From Clostridium sp. AM58-1XD (GTDB taxonomy: Bacteria > Bacillota > Clostridia > Lachnospirales > Lachnospiraceae), in the NCBI RefSeq assembly GCF_003464085.1, contig NZ_QSDR01000033.1, forward strand, positions 1-47,330: a DNA stretch of 47,330 bases. The letters are read 5' to 3'. Under the pieces are notes generated by a model. The model had not been told where the DNA came from. It made no database searches and was given only the letters and a program-made list of their open reading frames with translations. Position 1 is the first letter of the stretch; each line of letters opens with the position of its first letter. This document shows positions 15,703-24,761 of this stretch, piece by piece. The translations under genes were made by a program, and so were the position numbers.

Positions 15703-16869
15703 ATGAAAAGAAAACTTATTGCAACAATGCTGGCAGGGGCTATGGTTATGGGTATGGCAACCGGATGCGGCTCGTCGGATAAGGGAGCGGCAGACGCAGC
15801 AGCAACACAGGCGGCAGGAAGTGAAGCGGCAGGCAGCGAGGCGGCAGGAAGCGAGGCAGAAGGCGAGGCGGCAAAACCGGCAGAAGGCGGTTCCCATCTG
15901 ATAGGTGTTGCAATGCCGACCAAGGATCTGCAGAGATGGAACCAGGACGGATCCAACATGAAAGCTGAGCTGGAAGCGGCAGGATATCAGGTAGACTTAC
16001 AGTATGCTTCCAATGATGTCCAGACACAGGTGTCACAGGTAGAGAATATGATTTCGAACGGATGCGAACTTCTGGTAGTCGCTTCCATTGACGGAAGTTC
16101 TCTAGGAGAGCCGTTAAGCCAGGCGAAAGAAGCAGGAATTCCTGTTATTTCCTATGACCGTCTGCTTATGAATTCGGACGCTGTTACATACTATGCTACC
16201 TTTGATAATTACATGGTAGGACAGAAGCAGGGTGAATATCTGGTACAGGCTCTGGATCTGGAAAACCAGGATGGCCCGTTTAATATCGAACTGTTCACAG
16301 GTGACCCGGCAGACAATAACTGTGTATTCTTCTTTGGAGGAGCGATGGATGTCCTTCAGCCTTACATCGATTCCGGTAAACTGGTTGTAAAATCCGGTCA
16401 GACCGCTTTTGAGCAGGTGGCAACAGCAAACTGGGATTCTGAGAAGGCACAGAACAGAATGGACACGATTATTGCAGGCAACTATTCAGACGGAACAACT
16501 CTTAATGCAGTTCTTTGCTCTAACGATTCTACTGCACTTGGCGTAGAAAATGCTCTGGCTTCTTCTTATACAGGTGAATATCCGATCATCACCGGACAGG
16601 ACTGCGATATTGCCAATGTAAAGAACCTGGTAGCAGGAAAACAGGCAATGTCCGTATTTAAAGATACAAGAACTCTGGCTTCTCAGGTGGTAAATATGGT
16701 AGACGCAGTTATGCAGGGCGGCGAAGCAGAAGTCAACGATACCGAGTCCTACGACAACGGCACCGGCGTGATTCCGACATACCTCTGCGAGCCGGTAGTC
16801 GTTACGACAGAAAACTACAAAGAAATGCTGATTGATTCCGGCTACTATACAGAGGATCAGTTAAAGTAA
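15703..16869 (+). CDS. ChvE/XylF-like multiple-sugar-binding lipoprotein
   Basis: 388 residues. Lipoprotein signal, lipobox MATGC, Cys22. Residues about 26-60 are a low-complexity Ala/Gly/Ser/Glu linker with repeated AAGSE units, tethering the domain to the membrane. The sugar-binding domain follows (VAMPTKDLQRWNQDGSNM, YDRLLMNSDAV, NDSTALG, TGQDCD), closest in style to ChvE. GGAGGAGGACTTGAT precedes the ATG. It is followed by a stable hairpin and then the ATPase gene, so it is probably made in excess over the transporter. Substrate is likely a monosaccharide. Confidence 0.92.
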   Translation: MKRKLIATMLAGAMVMGMATGCGSSDKGAADAAATQAAGSEAAGSEAAGSEAEGEAAKPAEGGSHLIGVAMPTKDLQRWNQDGSNMKAELEAAGYQVDLQYASNDVQTQVSQVENMISNGCELLVVASIDGSSLGEPLSQAKEAGIPVISYDRLLMNSDAVTYYATFDNYMVGQKQGEYLVQALDLENQDGPFNIELFTGDPADNNCVFFFGGAMDVLQPYIDSGKLVVKSGQTAFEQVATANWDSEKAQNRMDTIIAGNYSDGTTLNAVLCSNDSTALGVENALASSYTGEYPIITGQDCDIANVKNLVAGKQAMSVFKDTRTLASQVVNMVDAVMQGGEAEVNDTESYDNGTGVIPTYLCEPVVVTTENYKEMLIDSGYYTEDQLK

Positions 16870-16897
16870 TTGACAGTATAGAAGATTCATCAATTGA

Positions 16898-16924
16898 GTG
16901 CAGGAGGTTCCATACCCCCTGCAC
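16898..16924 (+). promoter_or_regulatory. Intra-operon hairpin between binding protein and ATPase
   Basis: GTGCAGGAGG pairs with CCCCCTGCAC (one mismatch) around TTCCATA. There is no T-run, so it probably protects the binding-protein mRNA from decay or lowers downstream expression. Confidence 0.65.
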
Positions 16925-16946
16925 CATCAGTTAGGAGGGGAACAGA

Positions 16947-18485
16947 TTGGCAAAAATACTTCTGGAAATGAAGAATATTGTAAAAACCTTCCCAGGCGTA
17001 AAGGCCCTTGATAATGTAAATCTGCAGGTGGAAGAAGGAGAAATTCATGCTCTTGTCGGTGAGAACGGAGCGGGAAAATCCACATTGATGAACGTGCTCA
17101 GCGGTATTTATCCATACGGCTCCTATGAGGGAGACATTATTTATAACGGAGAGGTGTGTAAATTCAACAAGATCAGCGACAGCGAGGAAAAGGGAATTGT
17201 TATTATCCATCAGGAGCTGGCGCTGATTCCCTATATGTCCATCGGCGAAAATATGTACCTGGGAAATGAAAGAGGAAGAAGCTGCAGCATCAACTGGAAC
17301 GAGACCTACGGCGAAGCCGATAAATATCTGGAAATCGTAGGCCTGAAGGAATCGTCCCACACTCTGATTAAAGACATTGGAGTAGGCAAGCAGCAGCTTG
17401 TAGAAATCGCAAAAGCACTGGCAAAACATGCAAAACTTCTCATTCTGGACGAGCCGACCGCTTCCCTTAACGAAGACGATTCCAAGGCACTTCTGGAACT
17501 TTTGCTGAAGTTCAAGGCCGAAGGTATGACATCCATTATTATTTCACATAAACTGAACGAGATCGCATATGTCGCCGATAAGATTACGGTTATCCGCGAC
17601 GGTTCTACGATTGAAACCCTGGACAAGGCAAAAGACGATATATCAGAAGACAGAATCATACAGGGAATGGTCGGACGGGAACTGACCGACCGTTTTCCAA
17701 AACGCCCCGATGTAAAGATCGGCGATGTGGCTATGGAAGTAAAGAACTGGACGGTTTACCATCCTTTATATTCGGACAGGAAAGTAGTGGACAATGTTTC
17801 ACTGAATATCAGAAAAGGCGAGGTCGTTGGAATCTGCGGGCTGATGGGCGCGGGAAGAACAGAGCTCGCAATGAGTATTTTCGGAAAAAGTTATGGGACC
17901 AATATCAGCGGACAGCTGTTTATTCATGGAAAAGAAGCAAAGCTTCATTCCGTAGAAGATGCGATTAAACATAAGCTGGCCTACGTAACCGAGGACAGAA
18001 AAGGCAATGGTCTGATTTTAAGCAATCCAATTAAAACCAATACCACCCTTGCAAATATGAAGGCAGTAAGTACGAACGGAATTATCGATCATGACAGGGA
18101 GTTTGCTGTTGCGGATGACTACCGTGAAAAACTGAAGACGAAATGTGCCGGCGTGGAACAAAATGTCGGGAATTTGAGCGGCGGCAACCAGCAGAAAGTC
18201 CTTCTGGCAAAATGGATGTTTACTGAGCCGGATATTCTGATTTTGGACGAGCCTACAAGAGGCATTGACGTAGGGGCCAAGTATGAGATTTACTGTATTA
18301 TCAATGACCTTGTAGCCTCCGGAAAATCGGTTGTGATGATTTCTTCGGAGCTTCCTGAAGTTTTAGGAATGTCCGATCGGATATACGTTATGAATGAAGG
18401 AAAAATCGCGGGCCAGATGAAGGCGGAAGAGGCGACGCAGCAGTCCATTATGGCGTGTATTCTTAAATCAGATAAAGGAGAATAA
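16947..18485 (+). CDS. Sugar ABC transporter ATPase, two NBDs (GguA/XylG type)
   Basis: 512 residues with two fused nucleotide-binding domains. NBD1 has Walker [10 protein letters not shown] (38-46) and Walker [15 protein letters not shown]2 has the degenerate [12 protein letters not shown]-loop, signature [14 protein letters not shown] and Walker [12 protein letters not shown], as usual in the RbsA/XylG/GguA family. The TTG start follows TTAGGAGGGGAACAGA. It is coupled to the permease gene 3 bp downstream. It powers import of the sugar bound by the ChvE-like protein. Confidence 0.95.
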   Translation: MAKILLEMKNIVKTFPGVKALDNVNLQVEEGEIHALVGENGAGKSTLMNVLSGIYPYGSYEGDIIYNGEVCKFNKISDSEEKGIVIIHQELALIPYMSIGENMYLGNERGRSCSINWNETYGEADKYLEIVGLKESSHTLIKDIGVGKQQLVEIAKALAKHAKLLILDEPTASLNEDDSKALLELLLKFKAEGMTSIIISHKLNEIAYVADKITVIRDGSTIETLDKAKDDISEDRIIQGMVGRELTDRFPKRPDVKIGDVAMEVKNWTVYHPLYSDRKVVDNVSLNIRKGEVVGICGLMGAGRTELAMSIFGKSYGTNISGQLFIHGKEAKLHSVEDAIKHKLAYVTEDRKGNGLILSNPIKTNTTLANMKAVSTNGIIDHDREFAVADDYREKLKTKCAGVEQNVGNLSGGNQQKVLLAKWMFTEPDILILDEPTRGIDVGAKYEIYCIINDLVASGKSVVMISSELPEVLGMSDRIYVMNEGKIAGQMKAEEATQQSIMACILKSDKGE

Positions 18486-18488
18486 ACC

Positions 18489-19661
18489 ATGGAAAATAAA
18501 ATCAAAATTTCTGAAGTGTTTAAAAAGTATACAATGGTCATTGTTCTGGCAGTGATAATTATTCTGTTTACTGCAAAGACAGGCGGAAAAATGCTGCTGC
18601 CTCAGAATGTAAACAACCTGATTGCGCAGAATGCGTATGTATTTGTCCTGGCGACCGGCATGCTGTTCTGTATTCTTACCGGCGGCAATATCGACCTTTC
18701 CGTCGGTTCTGTCGTGTGTTTTGTAGGCGCTATCGGCGGAAAGATGATGATCGAAAACGGATTCAACCCCTATGTTACGATTGTAGCGATGGCTGTGATC
18801 GGAATTTTAGTAGGTGCATGGCAGGGCTTCTGGATCGCCTATGTGCGGATCCCACCGTTTATCGTAACTCTGGCAGGCATGCTTATGTTCCGGGGACTTT
18901 CCAACGTAGTGCTTCAGGGTATGACGCTGTCCCCTGTTCCGGAAGGATTTTTAAAGCTTTTCAATAACTACGTTCCTGATTTCTTCGGCGGAAACGGATT
19001 CAACATTACCTGTTTCGGAGCGGGAATTCTGGCCTGCGCCGTTTATATCTTTATCGTATTTGCAGGAAGAAAGAGAAAACAGGCAAAAGGTTACCGCGTT
19101 GAACCTCTTACCGGTGCGGTTGTTAAACTGTTTGTCATCTGTGCAGTCGTACTGGCGTTTATGTTCCGTCTGGCCCAGTATAAGGGAATTCCGAATTCGC
19201 TTGTATGGGTAGCGGTGATAATCGGCATTTACAGCTACATCGCTTCCAGGACGACGGCAGGCCGTTATTTCTATGCGGTCGGCGGCAATGAGAAAGCAAC
19301 AAAGCTTTCCGGTATCAATACAAATCTGGTTTACTTTCAGGCGTATTTAAACATGGGACTTCTGGCGGCAGTAGCAGGCATGATAACAGTAGCCCGCCTG
19401 AATTCAGCAAATCCGACAGCGGGAAACAGCTATGAAATGGACGCGATCGGCGCCTGCTTTATCGGCGGGGCTTCCGCTTACGGCGGCGTGGGTACGGTAC
19501 CGGGAGTTATTGTCGGCGCTACTCTGATGGGCGTTCTCAACCTGGGCATGAGCATCATGGGCGTGGATCAGAACCTTCAGAAGGTGGTAAAAGGCGGAGT
19601 TCTTCTGGCAGCTGTAATTTTCGACGTAGTCAGCAAGAGAAAATCCTTTATTGTGAAGTAA
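18489..19661 (+). CDS. Sugar ABC transporter permease (GguB/XylH type)
   Basis: 390 residues, polytopic. The family signature GGNIDLSVGS follows the second predicted helix, and GGNEKATKLSGIN is the cytoplasmic coupling region. The loop around residues 150-175 and the basic GRKRKQAKGYRVE insertion are typical of the longer ChvE-associated permeases. It begins 3 bp after the ATPase stop. With the upstream binding protein and ATPase it forms a complete importer. Confidence 0.94.
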   Translation: MENKIKISEVFKKYTMVIVLAVIIILFTAKTGGKMLLPQNVNNLIAQNAYVFVLATGMLFCILTGGNIDLSVGSVVCFVGAIGGKMMIENGFNPYVTIVAMAVIGILVGAWQGFWIAYVRIPPFIVTLAGMLMFRGLSNVVLQGMTLSPVPEGFLKLFNNYVPDFFGGNGFNITCFGAGILACAVYIFIVFAGRKRKQAKGYRVEPLTGAVVKLFVICAVVLAFMFRLAQYKGIPNSLVWVAVIIGIYSYIASRTTAGRYFYAVGGNEKATKLSGINTNLVYFQAYLNMGLLAAVAGMITVARLNSANPTAGNSYEMDAIGACFIGGASAYGGVGTVPGVIVGATLMGVLNLGMSIMGVDQNLQKVVKGGVLLAAVIFDVVSKRKSFIVK

Positions 19662-19691
19662 AAGAATACTGGAATCGGAGGAATAGAAGAT

Positions 19692-20309
19692 ATGAAAGTT
19701 CAGAATGTGGCAGACAAGGCATTTGCCCCATACGGAAGAATTATTGCGGATTTTCCATGCGAAGATATTCTGAAAGCCATGGAAAAAACACCTGTGCCGG
19801 ATGATGTCGTTTACACAGCTTCCGACGAAGGACTGGAAGCCTGTGTGAACGCCAAAACTGCGGCAGAAAGCCTGTACGGAGGCATGCCTGTTCAGCTGGG
19901 GTACTGCAACGGCCATAACAAAAAACTCAATGCGGTTGAGTACCACAGAGATTCGGAGATCAATATTGCTGCAGATGATCTGGTGCTGATATTGGGAAAA
20001 CAGCAGGATATCGAAGATGATTTTACATATGACACTTCTAACATGGAAGCGTTTCTCGTTCCGGCGGGAACGGTGATCGAGGTATACGCAACAACTCTTC
20101 ACTATGCGCCCTGTCATGTAAATGACGAGGGATTCCGCTGTGTGATAATCCTTCCAAAGAATACGAATACGGATGTTGAAGAAAGGCATGTGACGGCAGA
20201 AGACAGGCTGCTTCTGGCGAGGAATAAATGGCTGATCGGCCATCCGGAAGGCGGACTTTCAGAGCGGGCTTTTATCGGGCTGAAGGGGGAAAATCTGTCG
20301 ATCGATTAA
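19692..20309 (+). CDS. DUF4867-family protein, cupin-like
   Basis: 205 residues. It resembles DUF4867 proteins, which have a ureidoglycolate-lyase-like cupin fold: AVEYHRDSEINIAADD, then VPAGTVIEVYATTLHYAPC, with His and Glu placed as cupin metal ligands. GGAGGAATAGAAGAT precedes the start. It lies between the sugar permease and the isomerase-family gene, as part of the same operon. Cupin folds include sugar isomerases, so a pentose/hexose (phosphate) isomerase or epimerase job is possible; the biochemical role is not established to my knowledge. Confidence 0.8.
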   Translation: MKVQNVADKAFAPYGRIIADFPCEDILKAMEKTPVPDDVVYTASDEGLEACVNAKTAAESLYGGMPVQLGYCNGHNKKLNAVEYHRDSEINIAADDLVLILGKQQDIEDDFTYDTSNMEAFLVPAGTVIEVYATTLHYAPCHVNDEGFRCVIILPKNTNTDVEERHVTAEDRLLLARNKWLIGHPEGGLSERAFIGLKGENLSID

Positions 20310-20337
20310 TACTTAAAAATTTATAATCAGGCGGGGC

Positions 20338-20363
20338 CGGTTACGCGTAAGGTCCCGTAACCG
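20338..20363 (+). promoter_or_regulatory. Intra-operon hairpin before the isomerase-family gene
   Basis: CGGTTACG pairs perfectly with CGTAACCG around a 10-nt loop. It lies 9 bp before the GGAGG of the next gene. No T-run; probably an mRNA processing or stabilising element. Confidence 0.6.
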
Positions 20364-20388
20364 AACAAAAATGGAGGATAGAGATAAT

Positions 20389-21867
20389 ATGAACAATATT
20401 CCAGAAATAAAAGTTGGTGTTGTGGCAGTCAGCCGGGACTGTTTCCCGGAAAGCCTGTCCGTAAACAGAAGAAAGGCTCTAGTTGAAGCTTATAGGAACA
20501 AATATGATGAAACAAATATTTACGAATGTCCGGTCTGCATCGTGGAAAGTGAAATCCACATGGTTCAGGCCCTGGAAGACATAAAGGCCGCAGGCTGCAA
20601 TGCCCTGGCGGTTTATCTGGGCAATTTCGGTCCGGAGATTTCAGAAACACTTCTGGCTAAACACTTTGACGGTCCGGTGATGTTCATTGCCGCGGCAGAA
20701 GAGAGCGGAGACAACCTGATTCAGGGCAGGGGCGACGCATACTGCGGCATGCTGAATGCCAGCTATAATTTGAAGCTGCGCAATATTAAGGCTTATATTC
20801 CGGAATACCCGGTGGGAACGGCGGAAGAATGTGCGGACATGATCGAGGAATTCCTTCCAATTGCAAGGACGATGGTGGGCCTGTCCAGTCTGAAGATTAT
20901 CAGCTTCGGCCCGAGACCGTTAAATTTCCTGGCCTGCAACGCTCCCATTAAGCAGCTTTATAACCTGGGAGTCGAGATCGAAGAAAACTCCGAACTGGAC
21001 CTGTTTGAAGCGTTTAATCATCATGCGGACGATCCCAGAATCCCGGAAGTAGTAAAGGATATGGAAGCAGAGCTGGGAGAAGGAAACAGGAAGCCGGAAA
21101 TCCTTCCGAAGCTGGCCCAGTATGAGCTGACGCTCCTTGACTGGATTGAAGCCCATAAGGGATACAGGAAGTATGTTGCCATCGCAGGAAAATGCTGGCC
21201 TGCATTCCAGACACAGTTCGGCTTTGTTCCATGTTATGTCAACAGCCGCCTGACAGGCAGGGGAATTCCTGTTTCCTGTGAGGTAGACATTTACGGAGCG
21301 CTGAGCGAGTTTATCGGAACGTGCGTCAGCCAGGATGCGGTGACCCTTCTGGATATCAACAACAGCGTTCCTGCCGATATGTATGAAAAAGAGATTAAGG
21401 GAAAATTCGATTATACTCACAAAGACACTTTTATGGGATTCCACTGTGGAAATACGTGTTCCAGCAAACTTTCGTCCTGCTCCATGAAATATCAGATGAT
21501 TATGGCGAGAGCTCTGCCGGAGGAAGTGACACAGGGAACGTTGGAAGGGGATATCGTGCCTGGAGATATTACATTCTTCCGCCTTCAAAGTACGGCGGAC
21601 TGCCAGTTGAGGGCGTATGTGGCACAGGGGGAGGTCCTTCCTACTGCAACCCGTTCCTTTGGCGCTATCGGTATCTTTGCGATCCCGGAAATGGGAAGAT
21701 TTTACCGCCACGTTCTGATCGAGAAGAATTATCCTCATCACGGCGCGGTTGCCTTCGGCCATTACGGAAAAGCGCTGTTCGAAATATTTAAGTATCTCGG
21801 TGCGGAGGATATTGGCTTTAACCAGCCAAAAGGAATGATGTATCCGACTGAAAATCCCTTTGCATAA
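20389..21867 (+). CDS. L-fucose/L-arabinose isomerase-family protein
   Basis: 492 residues. Aldose-ketose isomerase of the FucI/AraA fold. Candidate metal ligands are the Glu in SCEVDIYGAL, the Asp in LLDINNS and the His pair in YPHHGAVAFG, corresponding to the Glu/Asp/His triad of FucI. The start at 20389 is preferred over 20371 because GGAGG lies at 20373-20377, upstream of the former and inside the latter. With a FGGY kinase downstream it would give ketose then ketose phosphate. The substrate is not determined by sequence; D-arabinose, L-fucose-like or other aldoses are possible. Confidence 0.85.
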   Translation: MNNIPEIKVGVVAVSRDCFPESLSVNRRKALVEAYRNKYDETNIYECPVCIVESEIHMVQALEDIKAAGCNALAVYLGNFGPEISETLLAKHFDGPVMFIAAAEESGDNLIQGRGDAYCGMLNASYNLKLRNIKAYIPEYPVGTAEECADMIEEFLPIARTMVGLSSLKIISFGPRPLNFLACNAPIKQLYNLGVEIEENSELDLFEAFNHHADDPRIPEVVKDMEAELGEGNRKPEILPKLAQYELTLLDWIEAHKGYRKYVAIAGKCWPAFQTQFGFVPCYVNSRLTGRGIPVSCEVDIYGALSEFIGTCVSQDAVTLLDINNSVPADMYEKEIKGKFDYTHKDTFMGFHCGNTCSSKLSSCSMKYQMIMARALPEEVTQGTLEGDIVPGDITFFRLQSTADCQLRAYVAQGEVLPTATRSFGAIGIFAIPEMGRFYRHVLIEKNYPHHGAVAFGHYGKALFEIFKYLGAEDIGFNQPKGMMYPTENPFA

Positions 21868-21950
21868 GAGACGGCGATCCTGTAAGATAGACATAAGAAG
21901 ACGAGGCAGCGGCGAAAGACGTGAAACGTAAAATAACAGGGGGATTTGAA

Positions 21951-23423
21951 ATGTATTATATCGGCGTGGATTTAGGAACTTCTTCTGTCAAGCTTCTATT
22001 GATGGATGGTTCCGGAACAATTGAAAAAATCGTTACAAGGGAATATCCGATTGATTTTCCTCATCCCGGTTGGTCGGAACAGAATCCGCAGGACTGGTGG
22101 AAGGAGACAAAAGAGGGAATCCGGGAGCTGACAGAGGGATTTGACAGGAGCCGGATCGCCGGCATCAGCTTTGGAGGGCAGATGCATGGTCTTGTCATTT
22201 TGGATCGTGAGGACCAGGTAATCCGTCCTGCGATTTTATGGAATGATGGAAGGACCCAGAAACAGACGGATTATCTGAATCATGTGATCGGCAGGACCAG
22301 GCTGTCTGAGTATACGGCTAATATCGCTTTTGCAGGCTTTACGGCGCCAAAGATCCTCTGGATCAGAGAGAACGAGCCGGAGAACTTTAAAAAGATCGCA
22401 AAGATCATGCTGCCGAAGGATTATATTGCCTACTGCCTGACGGGCGTACATTCTTCTGATTATTCGGATGCATCAGGAATGCTTCTTATGGATGTAAAGA
22501 ACCGCCGCTGGTCGGAAGAAATGATGGAGATCTGCGGTGTAACAAAAGATCAGCTTCCGAAGCTTTATGAAAGTTTCCAGGTGACGGGCACTTTAAAGAA
22601 GGATGTGGCAGGAGAACTGGGGCTGCCGGAAACGTGTGCGGTAGCGGCGGGAGCCGGAGATAATGCGGCGGCAGCTATCGGAACAGGAACCGTAGGGAAC
22701 GGAAAATGTAATATTTCTCTTGGAACCAGCGGTACCATCTTTATTTCCAGCAGTGAGTTCTGTGTGGACAAATCTAATGCTCTTCATGCATTTGCTCATG
22801 CAGACGGCCACTACCACCTGATGGGCTGCATGCTCAGCGCTGCTTCCTGTAACAAGTGGTGGATGGACGAGATAATCGGGACAAAGGATTACCGCAGGGA
22901 ACAAAGCGGCATTAAACGGCTGGGGGAGAACCATGTGTTCTTTCTGCCATATCTGATGGGCGAGCGTTCTCCTCATAACAATCCGAACGCCAGAGGAACA
23001 TTTACCGGACTGACCATGGACAGTACAAGAGAGGATATGACTCAGGCCGTATTGGAAGGCGTAGCTTTCGCCATCAGAGATTCTCTGGAAGTAGCCAGAG
23101 CGCAGGGACTGAACATAATGAGAACGACAATCTGCGGAGGCGGAGCCAAAAGCGCTTTGTGGAAAAAAATGATTGCCAACATCCTCAATATGGAAGTAGA
23201 CATCATCCGGTCGGAGGAAGGCCCTGCCTTAGGAGGGGCTATGCTGGCGGCGGTTGCCTGCGGTGAATTTGCTTCTGTAGAAAAAGCTGCCGAGGCGATT
23301 GTAGAAGTGGTGGATACGGTGAAACCAGAGCAGGAACTGGTTGAAAAGTATGAAAAAAAATACAGAGTTTTTGCAGAGATTTATCCGGCATTAAAGGAAG
23401 TCTTTGATAAAATAGCGGAATAA
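21951..23423 (+). CDS. xylB: Xylulokinase-like FGGY carbohydrate kinase
   Basis: 490 residues from the preferred ATG, which follows AGGGGGATTTGAA; an upstream in-frame ATG at 21921 has no such site. FGGY fold: ATP-binding GVDLGTSSVKLLLMD at the start, substrate loop GGQMHGLV, catalytic Asp in GAGDNAAAAIG, and the C-terminal ATP motif CGGGAKSALWKKM. Closest in style to XylB (D-xylulose to xylulose-5-phosphate), though the isomerase partner is FucI-like rather than XylA, so another ketose is possible. Last gene of the operon. Confidence 0.88.
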   Translation: MYYIGVDLGTSSVKLLLMDGSGTIEKIVTREYPIDFPHPGWSEQNPQDWWKETKEGIRELTEGFDRSRIAGISFGGQMHGLVILDREDQVIRPAILWNDGRTQKQTDYLNHVIGRTRLSEYTANIAFAGFTAPKILWIRENEPENFKKIAKIMLPKDYIAYCLTGVHSSDYSDASGMLLMDVKNRRWSEEMMEICGVTKDQLPKLYESFQVTGTLKKDVAGELGLPETCAVAAGAGDNAAAAIGTGTVGNGKCNISLGTSGTIFISSSEFCVDKSNALHAFAHADGHYHLMGCMLSAASCNKWWMDEIIGTKDYRREQSGIKRLGENHVFFLPYLMGERSPHNNPNARGTFTGLTMDSTREDMTQAVLEGVAFAIRDSLEVARAQGLNIMRTTICGGGAKSALWKKMIANILNMEVDIIRSEEGPALGGAMLAAVACGEFASVEKAAEAIVEVVDTVKPEQELVEKYEKKYRVFAEIYPALKEVFDKIAE

Positions 23424-23455
23424 ATGTATAGGAGCATGAAATAAAAGCGTGGAAT

Positions 23456-23504
23456 AAAAGCTGCCGTATCGGTGAGAAACTTACCGGTACGGCGGCTTTT
23501 TTTT
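23456..23504 (+). terminator. Rho-independent terminator after xylB
   Basis: AAAAGCTGCCGTATCGGT pairs with ACCGGTACGGCGGCTTTT and is followed by a run of eight Ts in all. Very strong. Confidence 0.93.
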
Positions 23505-23638
23505 ACATAGGAGAGTTCTCCGAACTATCCTATGTAAAAAAAGCCCTCCGGGCAGGGTCGCCCTGCGGCGGTAAGGAATGATGCCGCTGAAGCGACCCGC
23601 CGCAGGCGGAGAATCCCGCGAGCGGGACTATTTCTTAT
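23505..23638. repeat. Intergenic structured repeat family D, copy 1
   Basis: It begins ACATAGGA ... TCCTATGT, then GGGCAGGGTCGCCCTG, GGCGGTAAGGAATGATG, CGCTGAAGCG, CCGCCGCAGGCGG and TCCCGCGAGCGGGA: a chain of at least four hairpins. A nearly identical copy is at 40396-40531. It directly abuts the xylB terminator and occupies the gap before the RpiR gene. Confidence 0.9.
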
Positions 23639-23829
23639 TCTGGGAAAGACCTTGTTCTTTTACCGTATTGCGGCAGATCGATATATAAAACTGAAGTATT
23701 ACGCCGGAAATAAATTTTATAAATGAAGTGAAAAATTGATTTGATTGTATAAATTACATAATAAATTAAGCGAAATACATATCAAATATGTGAAAAAACA
23801 GGGTGAAATGCTGAAAAATATATGGAATA

Positions 23830-23858
23830 TTTACTTCACTATGGAGCGAATATATAAT
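23830..23858 (+). promoter_or_regulatory. Promoter of the rpiR-type gene and pentose operon
   Basis: TTTACT (23830-23835), 17-bp spacer, TATAAT (23853-23858). TTACTTCA occurs at 23831 and 23871, and its reverse-complement relative TGAAGTGA at 23724; these could be regulator sites. Confidence 0.6.
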
Positions 23859-23906
23859 GAAAACATAAAATTACTTCATAGACAACGGCAAAAATGGAGG
23901 AGGAAA

Positions 23907-24752
23907 ATGAACGATTTACTGGTACGGATCAAGTTTCAGCTGCCGTCTCTGCCAAGAGCGGAGAAGATCGTTGCGGAAGAACTTTTGGAAAATCCGGAAG
24001 CGATCACCGACCTTACGCTGGCGGCGATGGCAAGAGAAACAGGGAGCAGCGAAGCGTCAATTATCCGTTTTTGCAGAAGGATGGGTTTTAACGGCTATAC
24101 GGAATTAAAACACGCCTTTATGAAAGCGGTTAAAGAAGGGGATGAGGTACAGTCAGAAGAAATTAAAGATCATGACGACATGAGGACAATACTGAAGAAG
24201 GTATTTCAGAGCAATATTCAGACGCTCAACGATACGCTGTCACTTGCAACGGACAACTATGACAGGGCTTTGGCGGCCATGTTGAAGGCAAAAGCAATTC
24301 ACTTTTTCGGAACGGGAGACGCCTTTTCCGTATGCCAGCTGGCTTATATGAAATTCAGCAGGCTGGGAATTGAAGGGAGCGCCCACAGCGACGTGATGCT
24401 CCAGCTGATTGCAGCATCGAATTTAAAGCCTGACGACGTGGCATTTGCCGTGTCATATGAAGGGCGTTCGCGGAATATCGTCAACGCTGTGAAGGTTGCG
24501 AAGGAGATGGGGGCTACAATCATTTGCATTACGAAAATGAATAAATCCCCCATGCTGAAATATACGGATATCAACCTGTTTACATCAATCAGCGATTTGA
24601 CGGTAGGCAGGGACAAGGTGACACGGAGGGTTTCAGACCAGGCAATATTAGATGCACTGTATCTTGGGTACATCACAAAGTGCGGGCAGAAGCAGAACAT
24701 GAGCAGGTATTTAAAGAGAGTACAGAATGCAATTGACTGTAATAAAATTTAG
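23907..24752 (+). CDS. RpiR-family transcriptional regulator
   Basis: 281 residues. N-terminal HTH_6 domain (residues 1-77, LTLAAMARETGSSEASIIRF) and C-terminal SIS sugar-phosphate-binding domain (about 125-260, with FFGTGDAF and VSYEGRSRNIV). The start at 23907 has ATGGAGGAGG in front; the longer frame from 23745 is AT-rich leader. It stands 9 bp before the sugar-binding protein gene and so is probably transcribed with the operon it controls, responding to a sugar phosphate of the pathway. Confidence 0.9.
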   Translation: MNDLLVRIKFQLPSLPRAEKIVAEELLENPEAITDLTLAAMARETGSSEASIIRFCRRMGFNGYTELKHAFMKAVKEGDEVQSEEIKDHDDMRTILKKVFQSNIQTLNDTLSLATDNYDRALAAMLKAKAIHFFGTGDAFSVCQLAYMKFSRLGIEGSAHSDVMLQLIAASNLKPDDVAFAVSYEGRSRNIVNAVKVAKEMGATIICITKMNKSPMLKYTDINLFTSISDLTVGRDKVTRRVSDQAILDALYLGYITKCGQKQNMSRYLKRVQNAIDCNKI

Positions 24753-24761
24753 GAGGATAAC

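Noticed and set aside
15790..15890. CRISPR-like or minisatellite array in the ChvE-like gene
   Set aside because: The GCGGCAGGMAGYGA repetition encodes a flexible Ala/Gly/Ser/Glu linker; a protein-level low-complexity region, with no spacers.
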